From CAVSRC01 sp963785065 (GTDB lineage: Bacteria; Pseudomonadota; Alphaproteobacteria; Rhizobiales; Kaistiaceae), in the NCBI GenBank assembly GCA_963785065.1, contig CAWATX010000002.1, positions 186,001-250,000 of the forward strand: DNA of 64,000 bases, written 5' to 3'. Each line of letters starts with the position of its first letter. The stretch's first letter is position 1. A program made the position numbers and the translations under genes. This document shows positions 50,560 through 59,112 of this stretch, in pieces. Below the pieces are notes generated by a model that saw only the letters and a program-made list of their open reading frames with translations, was not told the DNA's origin and did no database searches.

Positions 50560-51054
50560 ATGGCTGACCCTTCCCCTCCGGTTGCCATCATCATGGGCAG
50601 CCAATCCGACTGGGCGGTGCTCTCCGAGGCCGCCAGGACGCTCGACGCGCTCGCCATTGCCCATGACGACCGTATCGTCTCGGCCCACCGCACGCCCGAG
50701 CGCATGGTCGCCTTTGCCAAGGGCGCCAAGGCAGCCGGCTACAAGGTGATCATCGCCGCTGCCGGCGGGGCCGCCCACCTGCCCGGCATGGTCGCCTCGC
50801 TGACCCCCCTGCCGGTGCTCGGCGTGCCCATGGAGACCAAGGCGCTGGGCGGCGCGGACAGCCTCCATTCCATCGTCCAGATGCCCGCCGGCGTGCCGGT
50901 GGGCACACTCGCCATCGGCCGCTCCGGCGCCATCAACGCCGCTCTGCTGGCCGCCGCCATCCTCGCCACCGCCGATGCCGCCGTGGCCGAGCGGCTCGAT
51001 CGCTGGCGCGCCGAGCAGACCGCCGCGGTCGCCGAACGCCCCGCCGAAGGATGA
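50560..51054 (+). CDS. purE: N5-carboxyaminoimidazole ribonucleotide mutase PurE
   Basis: PurE rearranges N5-CAIR to CAIR in purine synthesis. The 164-residue product has the class I signature IIMGSQSDWAVL (near residue 10), SAHRTPERM (near 41), AAGGAAHLPGMVASLTPLPV (near 66), and GTLAIGRSGAINAALLAAAI (near 114). It is followed after 7-19 bp by purK, its usual partner. Confidence 0.97.
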   Translation: MADPSPPVAIIMGSQSDWAVLSEAARTLDALAIAHDDRIVSAHRTPERMVAFAKGAKAAGYKVIIAAAGGAAHLPGMVASLTPLPVLGVPMETKALGGADSLHSIVQMPAGVPVGTLAIGRSGAINAALLAAAILATADAAVAERLDRWRAEQTAAVAERPAEG

Positions 51055-51061
51055 AGTGCCG

Positions 51062-52144
51062 GTGGCGCCACGCATGATCGTCGGCATTCTCGGTGGCGGC
51101 CAGCTCGGCCGCATGCTGGCCGTGGCCGCGGCCGAGCTCGGCCTCTCCTGCCACGTCTATTGCCCCGATCCCGACAGCCCGGCCTTCGCCGTCGCCGCCG
51201 CCCGCACCATCGCGCGCTACGACGACACCGCAGCGCTGACCGATTTCGCTGCCACCGTCGACGTGATCACCTACGAGTTCGAGAACATCCCCGTAGCCAC
51301 GGTCGAGTTCCTCGCCGCGACCACCACCGTGCTCCCCGGCGCCCGCAGCCTGGCCATCTCCCAGGACCGCCTCACCGAGAAGCAGCTGATGGTCGAGCTC
51401 GGCATCGCCGTGCCGGCCTTCGCCCCGGTGGCAGCGCTCTCCGACATCTATTCGGCGCTGGCCCGCACCGGCCGCCCGGCGGTGCTGAAGACCCGCCGCC
51501 TCGGCTATGACGGCAAGGGTCAGGCGGTGGTCCGCGCCGGCGACGATCCGGTGCCGGCCTGGCGTGCGATCGGCCAGGCACCGGCGATCCTGGAGGCCCT
51601 GGTGCCCTTCAGCCGCGAGATATCGGTGGTCATTGCCCGCGCTCGCGACGGCGACATGCGCCCTTGGGACGTGACCGAGAACCGCCACAAGGCGGGCATC
51701 CTCGACACTTCGACGGCACCTGCTGCGGTGACGCCGCTGATCGCCGCCCGCGCCGTCGCCTTTGCCGAACAGATCGCCATCGCGCTTGACCATGTCGGCG
51801 TGCTGGCCGTGGAGATGTTCGTCACCGGCGAGGGCGACGAGGCCCAGCTGATGGTCAACGAGATCGCCCCGCGCGTCCACAACTCCGGCCACTGGACCGC
51901 CGACGCCGCCTATTGCTCACAATTTGAGCAGCATATCCGGGCGATCGCCGGCTGGCCGCTGGGCGATCCCCAGCGCCACAGCGACGTGGTCATGCAGAAC
52001 CTGATCGGCGACGATATCGCCCGCTGGCGAGAGCTGGCGGCCGAGCCCGGCGCCCGGCTGCACCTCTACGGCAAGGCCGAGGCCCGCGCCGGGCGCAAGA
52101 TGGGCCATGTCAACCGAATCACACCGGCCGCCAAACCTGAATGA
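51062..52144 (+). CDS. purK: 5-(carboxyamino)imidazole ribonucleotide synthase PurK
   Basis: PurK is an ATP-grasp enzyme that carboxylates AIR with bicarbonate to N5-CAIR for PurE. The product starts VGILGGGQLGRML shortly after the N terminus. It has the ATP-grasp lysine segments AVLKTRRLGYDGKGQ (near residue 145), the metal-binding VEMFVTG and VNEIAPRVHNSGHWT (near 264), and a C terminus ending VNRITPA. GTG 51062 is preferred (AAGGA 12 nt upstream); ATG 51074 is the alternative. 360 residues, normal for the family. Confidence 0.96.
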   Translation: MAPRMIVGILGGGQLGRMLAVAAAELGLSCHVYCPDPDSPAFAVAAARTIARYDDTAALTDFAATVDVITYEFENIPVATVEFLAATTTVLPGARSLAISQDRLTEKQLMVELGIAVPAFAPVAALSDIYSALARTGRPAVLKTRRLGYDGKGQAVVRAGDDPVPAWRAIGQAPAILEALVPFSREISVVIARARDGDMRPWDVTENRHKAGILDTSTAPAAVTPLIAARAVAFAEQIAIALDHVGVLAVEMFVTGEGDEAQLMVNEIAPRVHNSGHWTADAAYCSQFEQHIRAIAGWPLGDPQRHSDVVMQNLIGDDIARWRELAAEPGARLHLYGKAEARAGRKMGHVNRITPAAKPE

Positions 52145-52171
52145 TTCTGCCGCCTGAGGCTGCGGTTGGTT

Positions 52172-52200
52172 TTGACTGCCGGCCCCCGCTCTGGTAAAGG
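52172..52200 (+). promoter_or_regulatory. Candidate rpsU promoter
   Basis: TTGACT (52172-52177) and TAAAGG (52195-52200) are spaced exactly 17 bp in the 148-bp gap between purK and rpsU. The -35 is strong, the -10 weak. A leader of about 85 nt would follow. Confidence 0.4.
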
Positions 52201-52292
52201 AGCGCCCAATCTGGAGCACGCGGCGCCGGCCGAAGGCCGCTGTACCTGCTGCCCCGGCATCTGACCAGCGACACTATCAAGGGACGTTTCGC

Positions 52293-52532
52293 TTGCAGGT
52301 ACTCGTTCGCGACAACAATGTCGACCAGGCGCTGAAGGCCCTCAAGAAGAAGATGCAGCGCGAGGGCCTCTTCCGCGAAATGAAGCTTCGTAACTACTAC
52401 GAGAAGCCGTCGGAGCGGCGGGCGCGCGAGAAGGCGGAAGCCGTTCGTCGTGCACGCAAGCTCGCCCGTAAGCGCGCCCAGCGCGAAGGGCTGATCGCGG
52501 CTCCCAAGCCGCGCATCGGCGCGCGCCCTTGA
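52293..52532 (+). CDS. rpsU: 30S ribosomal protein S21
   Basis: A 79-residue S21 starting (TTG) MQVLVRDNNVDQALKALKKK with the conserved MQREGLFREMKLRNYYEKPS and a strongly basic tail of Arg/Lys repeats. The start codon is TTG at 52293, preceded by AAGGGACG. The length and C-terminal extension (AQREGLIAAPKPRIGARP) are typical of Alphaproteobacteria. Confidence 0.97.
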   Translation: MQVLVRDNNVDQALKALKKKMQREGLFREMKLRNYYEKPSERRAREKAEAVRRARKLARKRAQREGLIAAPKPRIGARP

Positions 52533-52629
52533 TTCGCCGCCTTTCGGCGGTCTGCTGCATGTGGAGAGGCTCTGCCCGCCTGACCGCGGGCCGGGCAGGT
52601 GCGGCTGGGGCGCAGGGCCAGGGGCTGAA

Positions 52630-53526
52630 GTGCAGGCGTTGATCCCGACCGGAAATCTTCTTCAGGCATCGATCGAGTCCCGCCGCGTCCTGGGCGTGGC
52701 CTGCCTTGTGCTGATCGGCGGACTGGCGCTTGCCGGCTGCCAGTCGAGCCGCAGCTTCGGTACCGGCAGCATCAGCACCTCGGCCGGTTCGGAAGTGAAC
52801 ATCGCTTCGCTCACCCAGGTGGTGAAGCAGAACCCCAACGATCCCGGCGCCTACAATGTGCGCGGCACCGCCTACGGCAAGGCCGGCAACCTGAAGGCGG
52901 CGACCGCCGACTTCGACACCGCCATCAAGCTCAACCCGTCCTTCTACCAGGCCTATGCCAACCGCGCCCTGGTCGAGCGCCGGCAGAACCGCGACGACCT
53001 CGCCTACGCCGACTACAACAAGGCGATCGCCATCGCCCCGGATTATGCCCCGGCCTATGTCGGCCGCGGCAACATGTACCGCCAGCGCAATCAGATCGAT
53101 CTGGCACTCAACGATTTCAACACTGCCATCAAGCTCGACGCCACCGACCCGCGCGCCTTCCATAATCGCGGCCTGGTCGAGCAGGCCCAGGGCCAGCATA
53201 CGGCGGCCATCGCCGATTTCTCGCGCGCCATCTCGATCTCCCCCAGCGCCGTCGAGCCCTACAACGCGCGCGGCCTCTCCTATCTGGCGACCAAGGACTA
53301 CAAGGCGGCCCTCGACGACTTCAACGAGGTGGTCAAGCGCGACCGCGAATCCTACCAGGGCTGGACCAACGAGGGCTTGGCTCTGGAGCAGCTCGGCGAC
53401 AAGAAGAAGGCCTTCGCCGCCTTCGCCCGCGCCAGCACGCTCAATCCCAACTACTCGCCGGCGCGTGAGGGCATGCGCCGCACCTCGCAGGCAAACAGCG
53501 CCGGGCTGCCATTCGGCAACGGCTGA
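52630..53526 (+). CDS. TPR-repeat lipoprotein
   Basis: A 298-residue protein with a lipoprotein signal (LGVACLVLIGGLALAGC, Cys near residue 37) and about six TPR units of 34 residues, such as AYNVRGTAYGKAGNLKAATA and AFHNRGLVEQAQGQHTAAIA. It resembles NlpI-like outer-membrane TPR lipoproteins that scaffold envelope enzymes. The start is uncertain: GTG 52630 gives a normal signal peptide and follows GGGGCTGAA; a GTG at 52561 would add 23 residues. Confidence 0.82.
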   Translation: MQALIPTGNLLQASIESRRVLGVACLVLIGGLALAGCQSSRSFGTGSISTSAGSEVNIASLTQVVKQNPNDPGAYNVRGTAYGKAGNLKAATADFDTAIKLNPSFYQAYANRALVERRQNRDDLAYADYNKAIAIAPDYAPAYVGRGNMYRQRNQIDLALNDFNTAIKLDATDPRAFHNRGLVEQAQGQHTAAIADFSRAISISPSAVEPYNARGLSYLATKDYKAALDDFNEVVKRDRESYQGWTNEGLALEQLGDKKKAFAAFARASTLNPNYSPAREGMRRTSQANSAGLPFGNG

Positions 53527-53738
53527 GCCGGCCGGCCACCGGCTTCCCGCCTGCCAAGATGATGGCGGGGCTTCACGACATATGCGCCGCTCATGCCAGC
53601 CCGTGGCGGGCCGGTGATGATCAGCGCGGTGTTGCCGAGCGTGAAGCCGATGCTCGCCGCTGCCCACATCGAGCAGGCGTTGCGCGGCGCCGAGATCCTG
53701 ACCGGCCGAAAGATTCCCGAGACGGGGCAATCAATGTC

Positions 53739-53760
53739 GCCGGCCCCGTGCGGGGCCGGC
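53739..53760 (-). terminator. Perfect hairpin at the 3' side of pntB
   Basis: GCCGGCCCC (53739-53747) and GGGGCCGGC (53752-53760) make a 9-bp stem with a GTGC loop, 11 bp beyond the pntB stop. There is no T-run, but the stem is strong and the position fits the end of the pntAB transcript. Confidence 0.5.
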
Positions 53761-53771
53761 GCGTTGCTTAT

Positions 53772-55214
53772 CTACTTCGCCTTCAAGGCCGCGACGACTT
53801 CGTCGAGGACCTTCTTGGCGTCGCCGAACAGCATCTGGTTGTTCTCTTTGTAGAACAGCGGGTTGTCGATGCCGGCGTAGCCCGAGGCCATCGACCGCTT
53901 CATGACGATGGACGTCTTGGCCTTCCAGACCTCGAGCACCGGCATGCCGGCGATCGGGCTGGTCGGGTCGTCCTCAGCCGCCGGATTGACGATGTCGTTG
54001 GCGCCGATCACCATTGCCACGTCGGTGTCGGGGAAGTCATCGTTGAGCTCGTCCATCTCCATCACGATGTCGTAGGGCACCTTGGCTTCCGCCAGCAGCA
54101 CGTTCATGTGCCCCGGCATGCGCCCGGCGACGGGATGGATGCCGAAGCGCACGTTGATGTCCCTTGCGCGCAGCAGCTGGGTCAGCTCGAACACCGAGTG
54201 CTGGGCCTGCGCAACCGCCATTCCGTAGCCGGGCACGATGATGACGCTCTTGGAGTCGGCGAGCAGGTCCGCCGTCTCGACCGCTGTGATTGACCTGACC
54301 TCACCGCCCGGCACCGCGGCAGACGCCGCCGCCGCGCCCTCGGCCGCGCCGAAACCGCCGGCGATCACCGAGATGAAGTTGCGGTTCATGGCGCGGCACA
54401 TGATGTAGCTCAGGATCGCACCCGAGGAGCCCACCAAAGCGCCAACCACGATCAGAAGATCGTTCGACAGCATGAAGCCGGTCGCCGCCGCCGCCCAGCC
54501 GGAGTAGCTGTTCAGCATCGAGATCACCACCGGCATATCAGCGCCGCCGATGGCCATGACCATGTGCACGCCGAAGGCGAGCGCGATCAGCGTCATCACG
54601 ATGAGCGGGAACATGCCGGCGCCGGTCGAGGAAGCACCCACAAAGAAGTAACCGAACACGATGACGATGATGAGGCCGGCAAGATTGATCCAGTGGCGCG
54701 CCGGCAACAGGACGGGCTTGCCGCTGATTCGAGCCGAGAGCTTGCCGAACGCGATCACCGAGCCGGTGAACGTCACAGCGCCGATGAGCACGCCAACATA
54801 GATCTCGATCAGATGGATCACGTGCTCGGCATGGGTCGGAAACACCGTCGAAGTGTCGATGTAGCTGGCGAAGCCGATGGCGCAGGCGGCCAGGCCGACC
54901 AGCGAGTGCATGATCGCCACCAGCTCCGGCATCTGCGTCATCTTCACGATGCGCGCCGCATAGAGCCCAAGGCTGCCGCCGATGCCCATTGCCAGGACGA
55001 TGATGAGGATGCCGACGACGCCGCTGACGATCGGCTCTTCGCCGTTGGCCAGCAGACGCGAGCCGAACACCGTGGCCAGCACCGCAATTGCCATGCCGGC
55101 GATACCGAACCAGTTGCCGCGCTTGGCGGTTTCCGGGTTCGACAGGCCGCCGAGGCTCAGGATGAAAAGTATAGTGGCCCCGATATAGGAGACCGTGACA
55201 AGACTGACAGACAT
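53772..55214 (-). CDS. pntB: NAD(P) transhydrogenase subunit beta
   Basis: PntB is the membrane and NADP(H)-binding (domain III) subunit of the proton-translocating transhydrogenase. The 480-residue product has about nine hydrophobic helices in the first 270 residues. The conserved FGVHMVMAIGGADMPVVISM segment lies near residue 214. The C-terminal dIII carries VIIVPGYGMAVAQAQHSVFE (near 322), the family's NADP fold. It starts 13 nt after the pntA stop. Confidence 0.97.
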   Translation of the reverse strand: MSVSLVTVSYIGATILFILSLGGLSNPETAKRGNWFGIAGMAIAVLATVFGSRLLANGEEPIVSGVVGILIIVLAMGIGGSLGLYAARIVKMTQMPELVAIMHSLVGLAACAIGFASYIDTSTVFPTHAEHVIHLIEIYVGVLIGAVTFTGSVIAFGKLSARISGKPVLLPARHWINLAGLIIVIVFGYFFVGASSTGAGMFPLIVMTLIALAFGVHMVMAIGGADMPVVISMLNSYSGWAAAATGFMLSNDLLIVVGALVGSSGAILSYIMCRAMNRNFISVIAGGFGAAEGAAAASAAVPGGEVRSITAVETADLLADSKSVIIVPGYGMAVAQAQHSVFELTQLLRARDINVRFGIHPVAGRMPGHMNVLLAEAKVPYDIVMEMDELNDDFPDTDVAMVIGANDIVNPAAEDDPTSPIAGMPVLEVWKAKTSIVMKRSMASGYAGIDNPLFYKENNQMLFGDAKKVLDEVVAALKAK

Positions 55215-55227
55215 AGTTCCGGGCCCC

Positions 55228-56811
55228 TTATTTCTGGAACATCGCCAGCATGCGGCGGGTCACTGCGAAACCGCCGAACATGTTGATCGAGGTAAGGGTC
55301 AATCCAACGAAGGCGATCACCAGGATCCACAGATCCGGACGCCCCTCTGCGGCCGGTGGCCAGATTTGCAGAAGTGCACCGATGGCGATGATCGAGGAGA
55401 TCGCGTTGGTGACGCTCATCAGCGGCGTATGCAGCGCGGGCGTAACGTTCCACACCACCATGTAGCCGACGAAGATCGCCAGCACGAAGACGGTGAAATG
55501 GCCGAGGAATGCCGGCGGGGCTCCAGCGCCGACCAGCAGCAGGATGATGGCGCCGATCCCGAAGGTGATGAGCGTGGATTTGAGCGACGCCGGCGCCCCG
55601 GCGCCATGGCCATGGCCGCCCTTCTTGTCCGCCGCCGCGACCGCCGCGGCAGGCTTTGCCGGCGGCGGGGCCGGAAGCTTCAGCGGCGGGGCCGGCCACG
55701 TGATGTCGCCGTCCTTGATCACGGTGAAGCCGCGGATCGCGTCGTCTTCCATGTTGACGACGATCTGGCCGTCCTTGGCCTTGCACAGTTCCTCGGTCAG
55801 ACGCAGCAGGTTGTTGGCGTAGAGCGTCGAGGACTGCTTGGCCAGGCGGCTGTGCAGGTCCGTGTAGCCGACGATGGTGACGCCGTGCTTGACGACGGCC
55901 TTGCCCGGCTTGGTCAGCTCGCAGTTACCGCCCTGCTCGGCAGCAAGGTCGACGATGACGCTGCCCGGCTTCATCGACTTGACCATGTCGGCGGTGATGA
56001 GCTTGGGCGCCGGCTTGCCCGGGATCAGGGCAGTGGTGATGATGACATCGACGTCCGCCGCCTGCTTGGCGTACATCTCGCGCTGGGCCTTCTGGAAGCC
56101 TTCGCTCATGACCTTGGCGTAGCCGCCGCCGCCCGAGCCTTCTTCCTCGTAGTCGACCTTGACGAACTCGCCGCCCAGAGACTTGACCTGATCGGCCACT
56201 TCCGCGCGCGTGTCGTTGGCGCGGACAATGGCGCCGAGACCTGCCGCCGTACCGATGGCGGCGAGACCGGCCACGCCTGCTCCGGCGACGAACACCTTTG
56301 CCGGCGGGACCTTGCCCGCGGCGGTGATCTGGCCATTGAAGAACCGGCCGAAGGCGTTGGCCGCCTCGATGACGGCGCGATAGCCGGTGATGCCGGCCAT
56401 GGAGGTGAGCGCGTCCATCTTCTGCGCGCGGGAGAGCAGGCGCGGAACCGCGTCCATCGCCAGCACAGTCACCTTGCGCGCCTTCAATTCGTCCATCAGT
56501 TGCGGGTTCTGGGCCGGCCAGATGAAGGAAATCAGGGTCTGGCCCGCCTTCATCAGCGCCACTTCATCGGCGGTCGGGGCGCGTACCTTGAAGATTATGT
56601 CCGACTTCGCCCAGAGATCGGCGGCCGTCGGCGCGATCGTCGCCCCTGCCGTGACGAACACATCGTCGTAGAAATCCGCCCCGTCGCCAGCCCCCTTCTC
56701 GACGGAGACGGCGAATCCGAGCTTGATCAGCTTCGTCACCACCTCCGGCGAGATCGCGACCCGCTTCTCACCGGGATATATTTCCTTTGGAATACCAATA
56801 GCCTGAGGCAT
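55228..56811 (-). CDS. pntA: NAD(P) transhydrogenase subunit alpha (fused alpha1-alpha2)
   Basis: PntA binds NAD(H) and contributes membrane helices to the transhydrogenase. The 527-residue protein starts MPQAIGIPKEIYPGEKRVAI, with the NAD site VAGAGVAGLAAIGTAAGLGA (near residue 168). The soluble domain I ends near 385; a Pro/Ala and Gly-His linker (KKGGHGHGAGAPASLK) follows, then four hydrophobic helices (about 420-525). Many Rhizobiales encode these parts as separate pntAA and pntAB; here they are one polypeptide, as in E. coli. The upstream open frame before MPQAIG has no similarity. Confidence 0.96.
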   Translation of the reverse strand: MPQAIGIPKEIYPGEKRVAISPEVVTKLIKLGFAVSVEKGAGDGADFYDDVFVTAGATIAPTAADLWAKSDIIFKVRAPTADEVALMKAGQTLISFIWPAQNPQLMDELKARKVTVLAMDAVPRLLSRAQKMDALTSMAGITGYRAVIEAANAFGRFFNGQITAAGKVPPAKVFVAGAGVAGLAAIGTAAGLGAIVRANDTRAEVADQVKSLGGEFVKVDYEEEGSGGGGYAKVMSEGFQKAQREMYAKQAADVDVIITTALIPGKPAPKLITADMVKSMKPGSVIVDLAAEQGGNCELTKPGKAVVKHGVTIVGYTDLHSRLAKQSSTLYANNLLRLTEELCKAKDGQIVVNMEDDAIRGFTVIKDGDITWPAPPLKLPAPPPAKPAAAVAAADKKGGHGHGAGAPASLKSTLITFGIGAIILLLVGAGAPPAFLGHFTVFVLAIFVGYMVVWNVTPALHTPLMSVTNAISSIIAIGALLQIWPPAAEGRPDLWILVIAFVGLTLTSINMFGGFAVTRRMLAMFQK

Positions 56812-56997
56812 TCTGTTGATTTTCCGATTCTCTCCACCGCACATCGATACGCCGGCATTGGCGCATTGAGAACGGCAGTCATTCCCTGCGCGAAGGCCGG
56901 GATTAGCACAGAACCGAACAGCCGTGGCCCCAGCAGTGGTCCGACGCGCTGGAATACCTTCGCCGCCCGGAAGGCGCGCGGTCTTCATGGCTGATCG

Positions 56998-57224
56998 CGG
57001 CCCGGAAATCGTTGACGTTCGTCAAAGTCGGCCCGGTATCGACCGCATCGCCGGGGGCGCCGGAGAAGCCGTGGCCGTCGTTGTCGGCGGGCGCGTCCCG
57101 CCAATGCCCACACGACGCCGCACCGCACTTCAGCCGCGCCGGTCTCCCCGAACAACACCGCTCCGACATGCCGAGTGTCCGGCACCGTGATGAAGAAGAT
57201 CGCGCCAGCCGAGATGTGGCTCAA
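56998..57224 (-). pseudogene. Decayed C-terminal fragment of a glycerate 2-kinase (MOFRL type)
   Basis: In two minus-strand frames short stretches match the end of GckA-type glycerate kinases: a region reading VLFGETGAAEVR, where intact enzymes have a GGET motif, and DAVDTGPTLTNVNDFRA near the position of the family's C-terminal TGPTxTNVNDxR signature. They lie in different frames with material missing between, and no full-length frame exists. The fragment lies between pntA and the cox subunit IV gene. The rest of the 627-bp gap 56812-57438 shows no gene. Confidence 0.45.
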
Positions 57225-57438
57225 TCGGCGGTCCCGAGACGTCCAACGTTAGCGCGAGCCGTCGGATCGCTTTTGGCTGGATGGTGGCCAGGGGCGGACC
57301 TGTTTCTTGACGGTTTCGGGTGTCGCCGCGACCCGAGTCTCAACCTATCGGCTTCCGCCGGCACAGCGGGGCGTGGCGCCCCGCGATGGCTTGGGGCCGC
57401 TCACCTGGCACAGAAGCCGGCGACCGGCCAGATGGAAA

Positions 57439-57591
57439 TCACAACAGGAACATGGCCATCAGAATGAGGAGGATGACGATCCCTGTCGCGACGTATTTCA
57501 CGAGCTTGAGGAAGCTCTGATAGGTGTGAAGGTGGACAGCATAGTCTGTGCCGGTCGCGACGCCGAGTTCGACGGTACCCTGCTCAGCCAT
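57439..57591 (-). CDS. aa3-type cytochrome c oxidase subunit IV
   Basis: A 50-residue protein starting MAEQGTVELGVATGTDYAVH and ending with a single membrane helix (YVATGIVILLILMAMFLL). This is the small subunit IV of alphaproteobacterial aa3 oxidases (crystallised in Paracoccus). AGGAGA lies 9 nt before the ATG. In Rhizobiales it is commonly encoded just upstream of the transhydrogenase genes, as here, though the glycerate-kinase remnant intervenes. Confidence 0.92.
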   Translation of the reverse strand: MAEQGTVELGVATGTDYAVHLHTYQSFLKLVKYVATGIVILLILMAMFLL

Positions 57592-57921
57592 GGCGTGTGA
57601 TCTCCTGTGGCTCGAGTTGGAAAAAAGCCCGGGCGCTTTATAGCAAATAGCGTTCCCGGAGCAATCGGCCCCTCGGCGGGCCGAGCGCCCCGGCGCGGGC
57701 TTTGTGGCCTGCCACCGGCCGCGGGTCTCTGACGTAGATCGCACGCGCCTGACGCGGCCGACATCTTCCAGGAACCGCATGTGAAATTCGGCCTGCGCGG
57801 GGAGAAGGAGAAGGAGTGTTCGCTGGGCGGGCGTCCGGGCTTGGCTGTACCTCACGCGCAGGTTGCGTATAGTGGATCCCTCTCACGTTCCTCCGTTCGC
57901 CACAGTTGTTCGGCACAAGAC
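57592..57921. other. 330-bp divergent gap between cox subunit IV and the SIR2 gene
   Basis: Contains the cox subunit IV promoter on the minus strand (57637-57664) and a TATAGT -10-like element for the SIR2 gene on the plus strand (57868-57873) without a good -35. A GGGAGAAGGAGAAGGAG purine run lies near 57800-57820. No coding frame is supported. Confidence 0.5.
57637..57664 (-). promoter_or_regulatory. Promoter of the cox subunit IV gene
   Basis: On the minus strand TTGCTC (57659-57664) is followed after 16 bp by TATAAA (57637-57642); the start codon is about 40 bp downstream of the expected start site. Good match to a sigma-70-type promoter. Confidence 0.6.
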
Positions 57922-59112
57922 ATGGATGATCCGCAATTAGCTAGTTCGGCCTCGGAAATTGCCGAGAAGATTCGATTTGGTCGGGCGAACGAAGACGCGC
58001 CGGGCAAGACGGTCTTCTTCATTGGCGCCGGCTGCTCGATCAGCGCCGGAATCCCCGGGGCTGCGGACATTGCAAGACATATGGTTCAGATCGTCGCGGA
58101 GCGCTTCGGGAACAAGACCGAAGACTCGGTTGTCGCATATTCGTTCCTCGTGAACGGCGAATATTTCCCAGCGCGCCCAAAGGGCGACCCGAAAGCAGCG
58201 CCGATAGACGAGAACATCGACTGGCATGCCGTGTACGATGAAATGTTCCGTCGCCACTACACCGCGCCAGATGATGTTCGAGAGCTTTTCGACTCACTGG
58301 TTACCCAGGCTGGCGGCGCCATCAATTGGGCGCATCTCTGCCTCGGCGAGCTTGTCGCCCGAGGCTATGTATCGACTGTCCTGACAACAAACTTTGATCA
58401 GTTGGTGTTGGCCGGTCTCGTGCGAGCGGGAGTGCTACCCGTCATCTGCGACGGCATAGAATCGCTGAACCGGATTGCGGGAGCCCCTCGGCATCCCCAA
58501 TTGGTCGAATTGCACGGCTCAAGGCATACCTACCTACTACGCAATGCTCCTGAAGACGTTGAGGCCGTACGCCGAAATTCATCTGCGGCTGCGGCCATCC
58601 AGAAGCTGCTTCAGCACGCAACCACGTTCGTCGCAGTGGGCTATGGCGGACGCGAAGCAGGCGTGATGCATCTATTGAAGCAAGCAGCACAGGTCTATCC
58701 CGACAAGAACATCTTCTGGGTCAATCATGCGCCGCGCCCCGACGATATTGTCGACAATGTCAGGGAGTTCCTGTCTACCTCACGCAACTCGCGCCTTCTG
58801 CCAGGACAAGACGCCGATACTTTCTTCCTCGAATTGTGTCGCGCTCTTCAAGTCGGCTCGCCCACGGCAATCTCAAAGCCTTTGGAGGTCATCGAACGCA
58901 GCATCAATGACGCTTCTCGCGCAACGATCTCAGACCCTGACATCCAGGCGGAGATCGACGCCGCTATTCGGCAACTCCAACGGCTTCAAGAGAGCAATAC
59001 AGAGACCGAACCTGACGCGATTGAGGCTGTAGCGGCGAAAATCAGGGAGACTCGCCTAGCCGGCGATCATGAGCGCGCCTATCGCCTCGCAGAAGAGGCA
59101 CTAGCGAAATGA
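57922..59112 (+). CDS. SIR2-family (NADase-type) protein
   Basis: A 396-residue protein with a SIR2-like catalytic domain: FFIGAGCSISAGIPG (32-46, the NAD-binding GAGxS and GIP motifs), TTNFDQL (155-161) and VELHGS (195-200) with catalytic His198. No zinc-binding cysteines are seen, as in defence-type SIR2 NADases rather than deacetylases. Residues about 300-396 are helical and charged and may contact the downstream TPR protein. ATG 57922 is chosen because family similarity begins just after. Codon usage and GC content are visibly lower than in flanking genes. The 3' end overlaps the next gene by ATGA. Confidence 0.87.
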   Translation: MDDPQLASSASEIAEKIRFGRANEDAPGKTVFFIGAGCSISAGIPGAADIARHMVQIVAERFGNKTEDSVVAYSFLVNGEYFPARPKGDPKAAPIDENIDWHAVYDEMFRRHYTAPDDVRELFDSLVTQAGGAINWAHLCLGELVARGYVSTVLTTNFDQLVLAGLVRAGVLPVICDGIESLNRIAGAPRHPQLVELHGSRHTYLLRNAPEDVEAVRRNSSAAAAIQKLLQHATTFVAVGYGGREAGVMHLLKQAAQVYPDKNIFWVNHAPRPDDIVDNVREFLSTSRNSRLLPGQDADTFFLELCRALQVGSPTAISKPLEVIERSINDASRATISDPDIQAEIDAAIRQLQRLQESNTETEPDAIEAVAAKIRETRLAGDHERAYRLAEEALAK

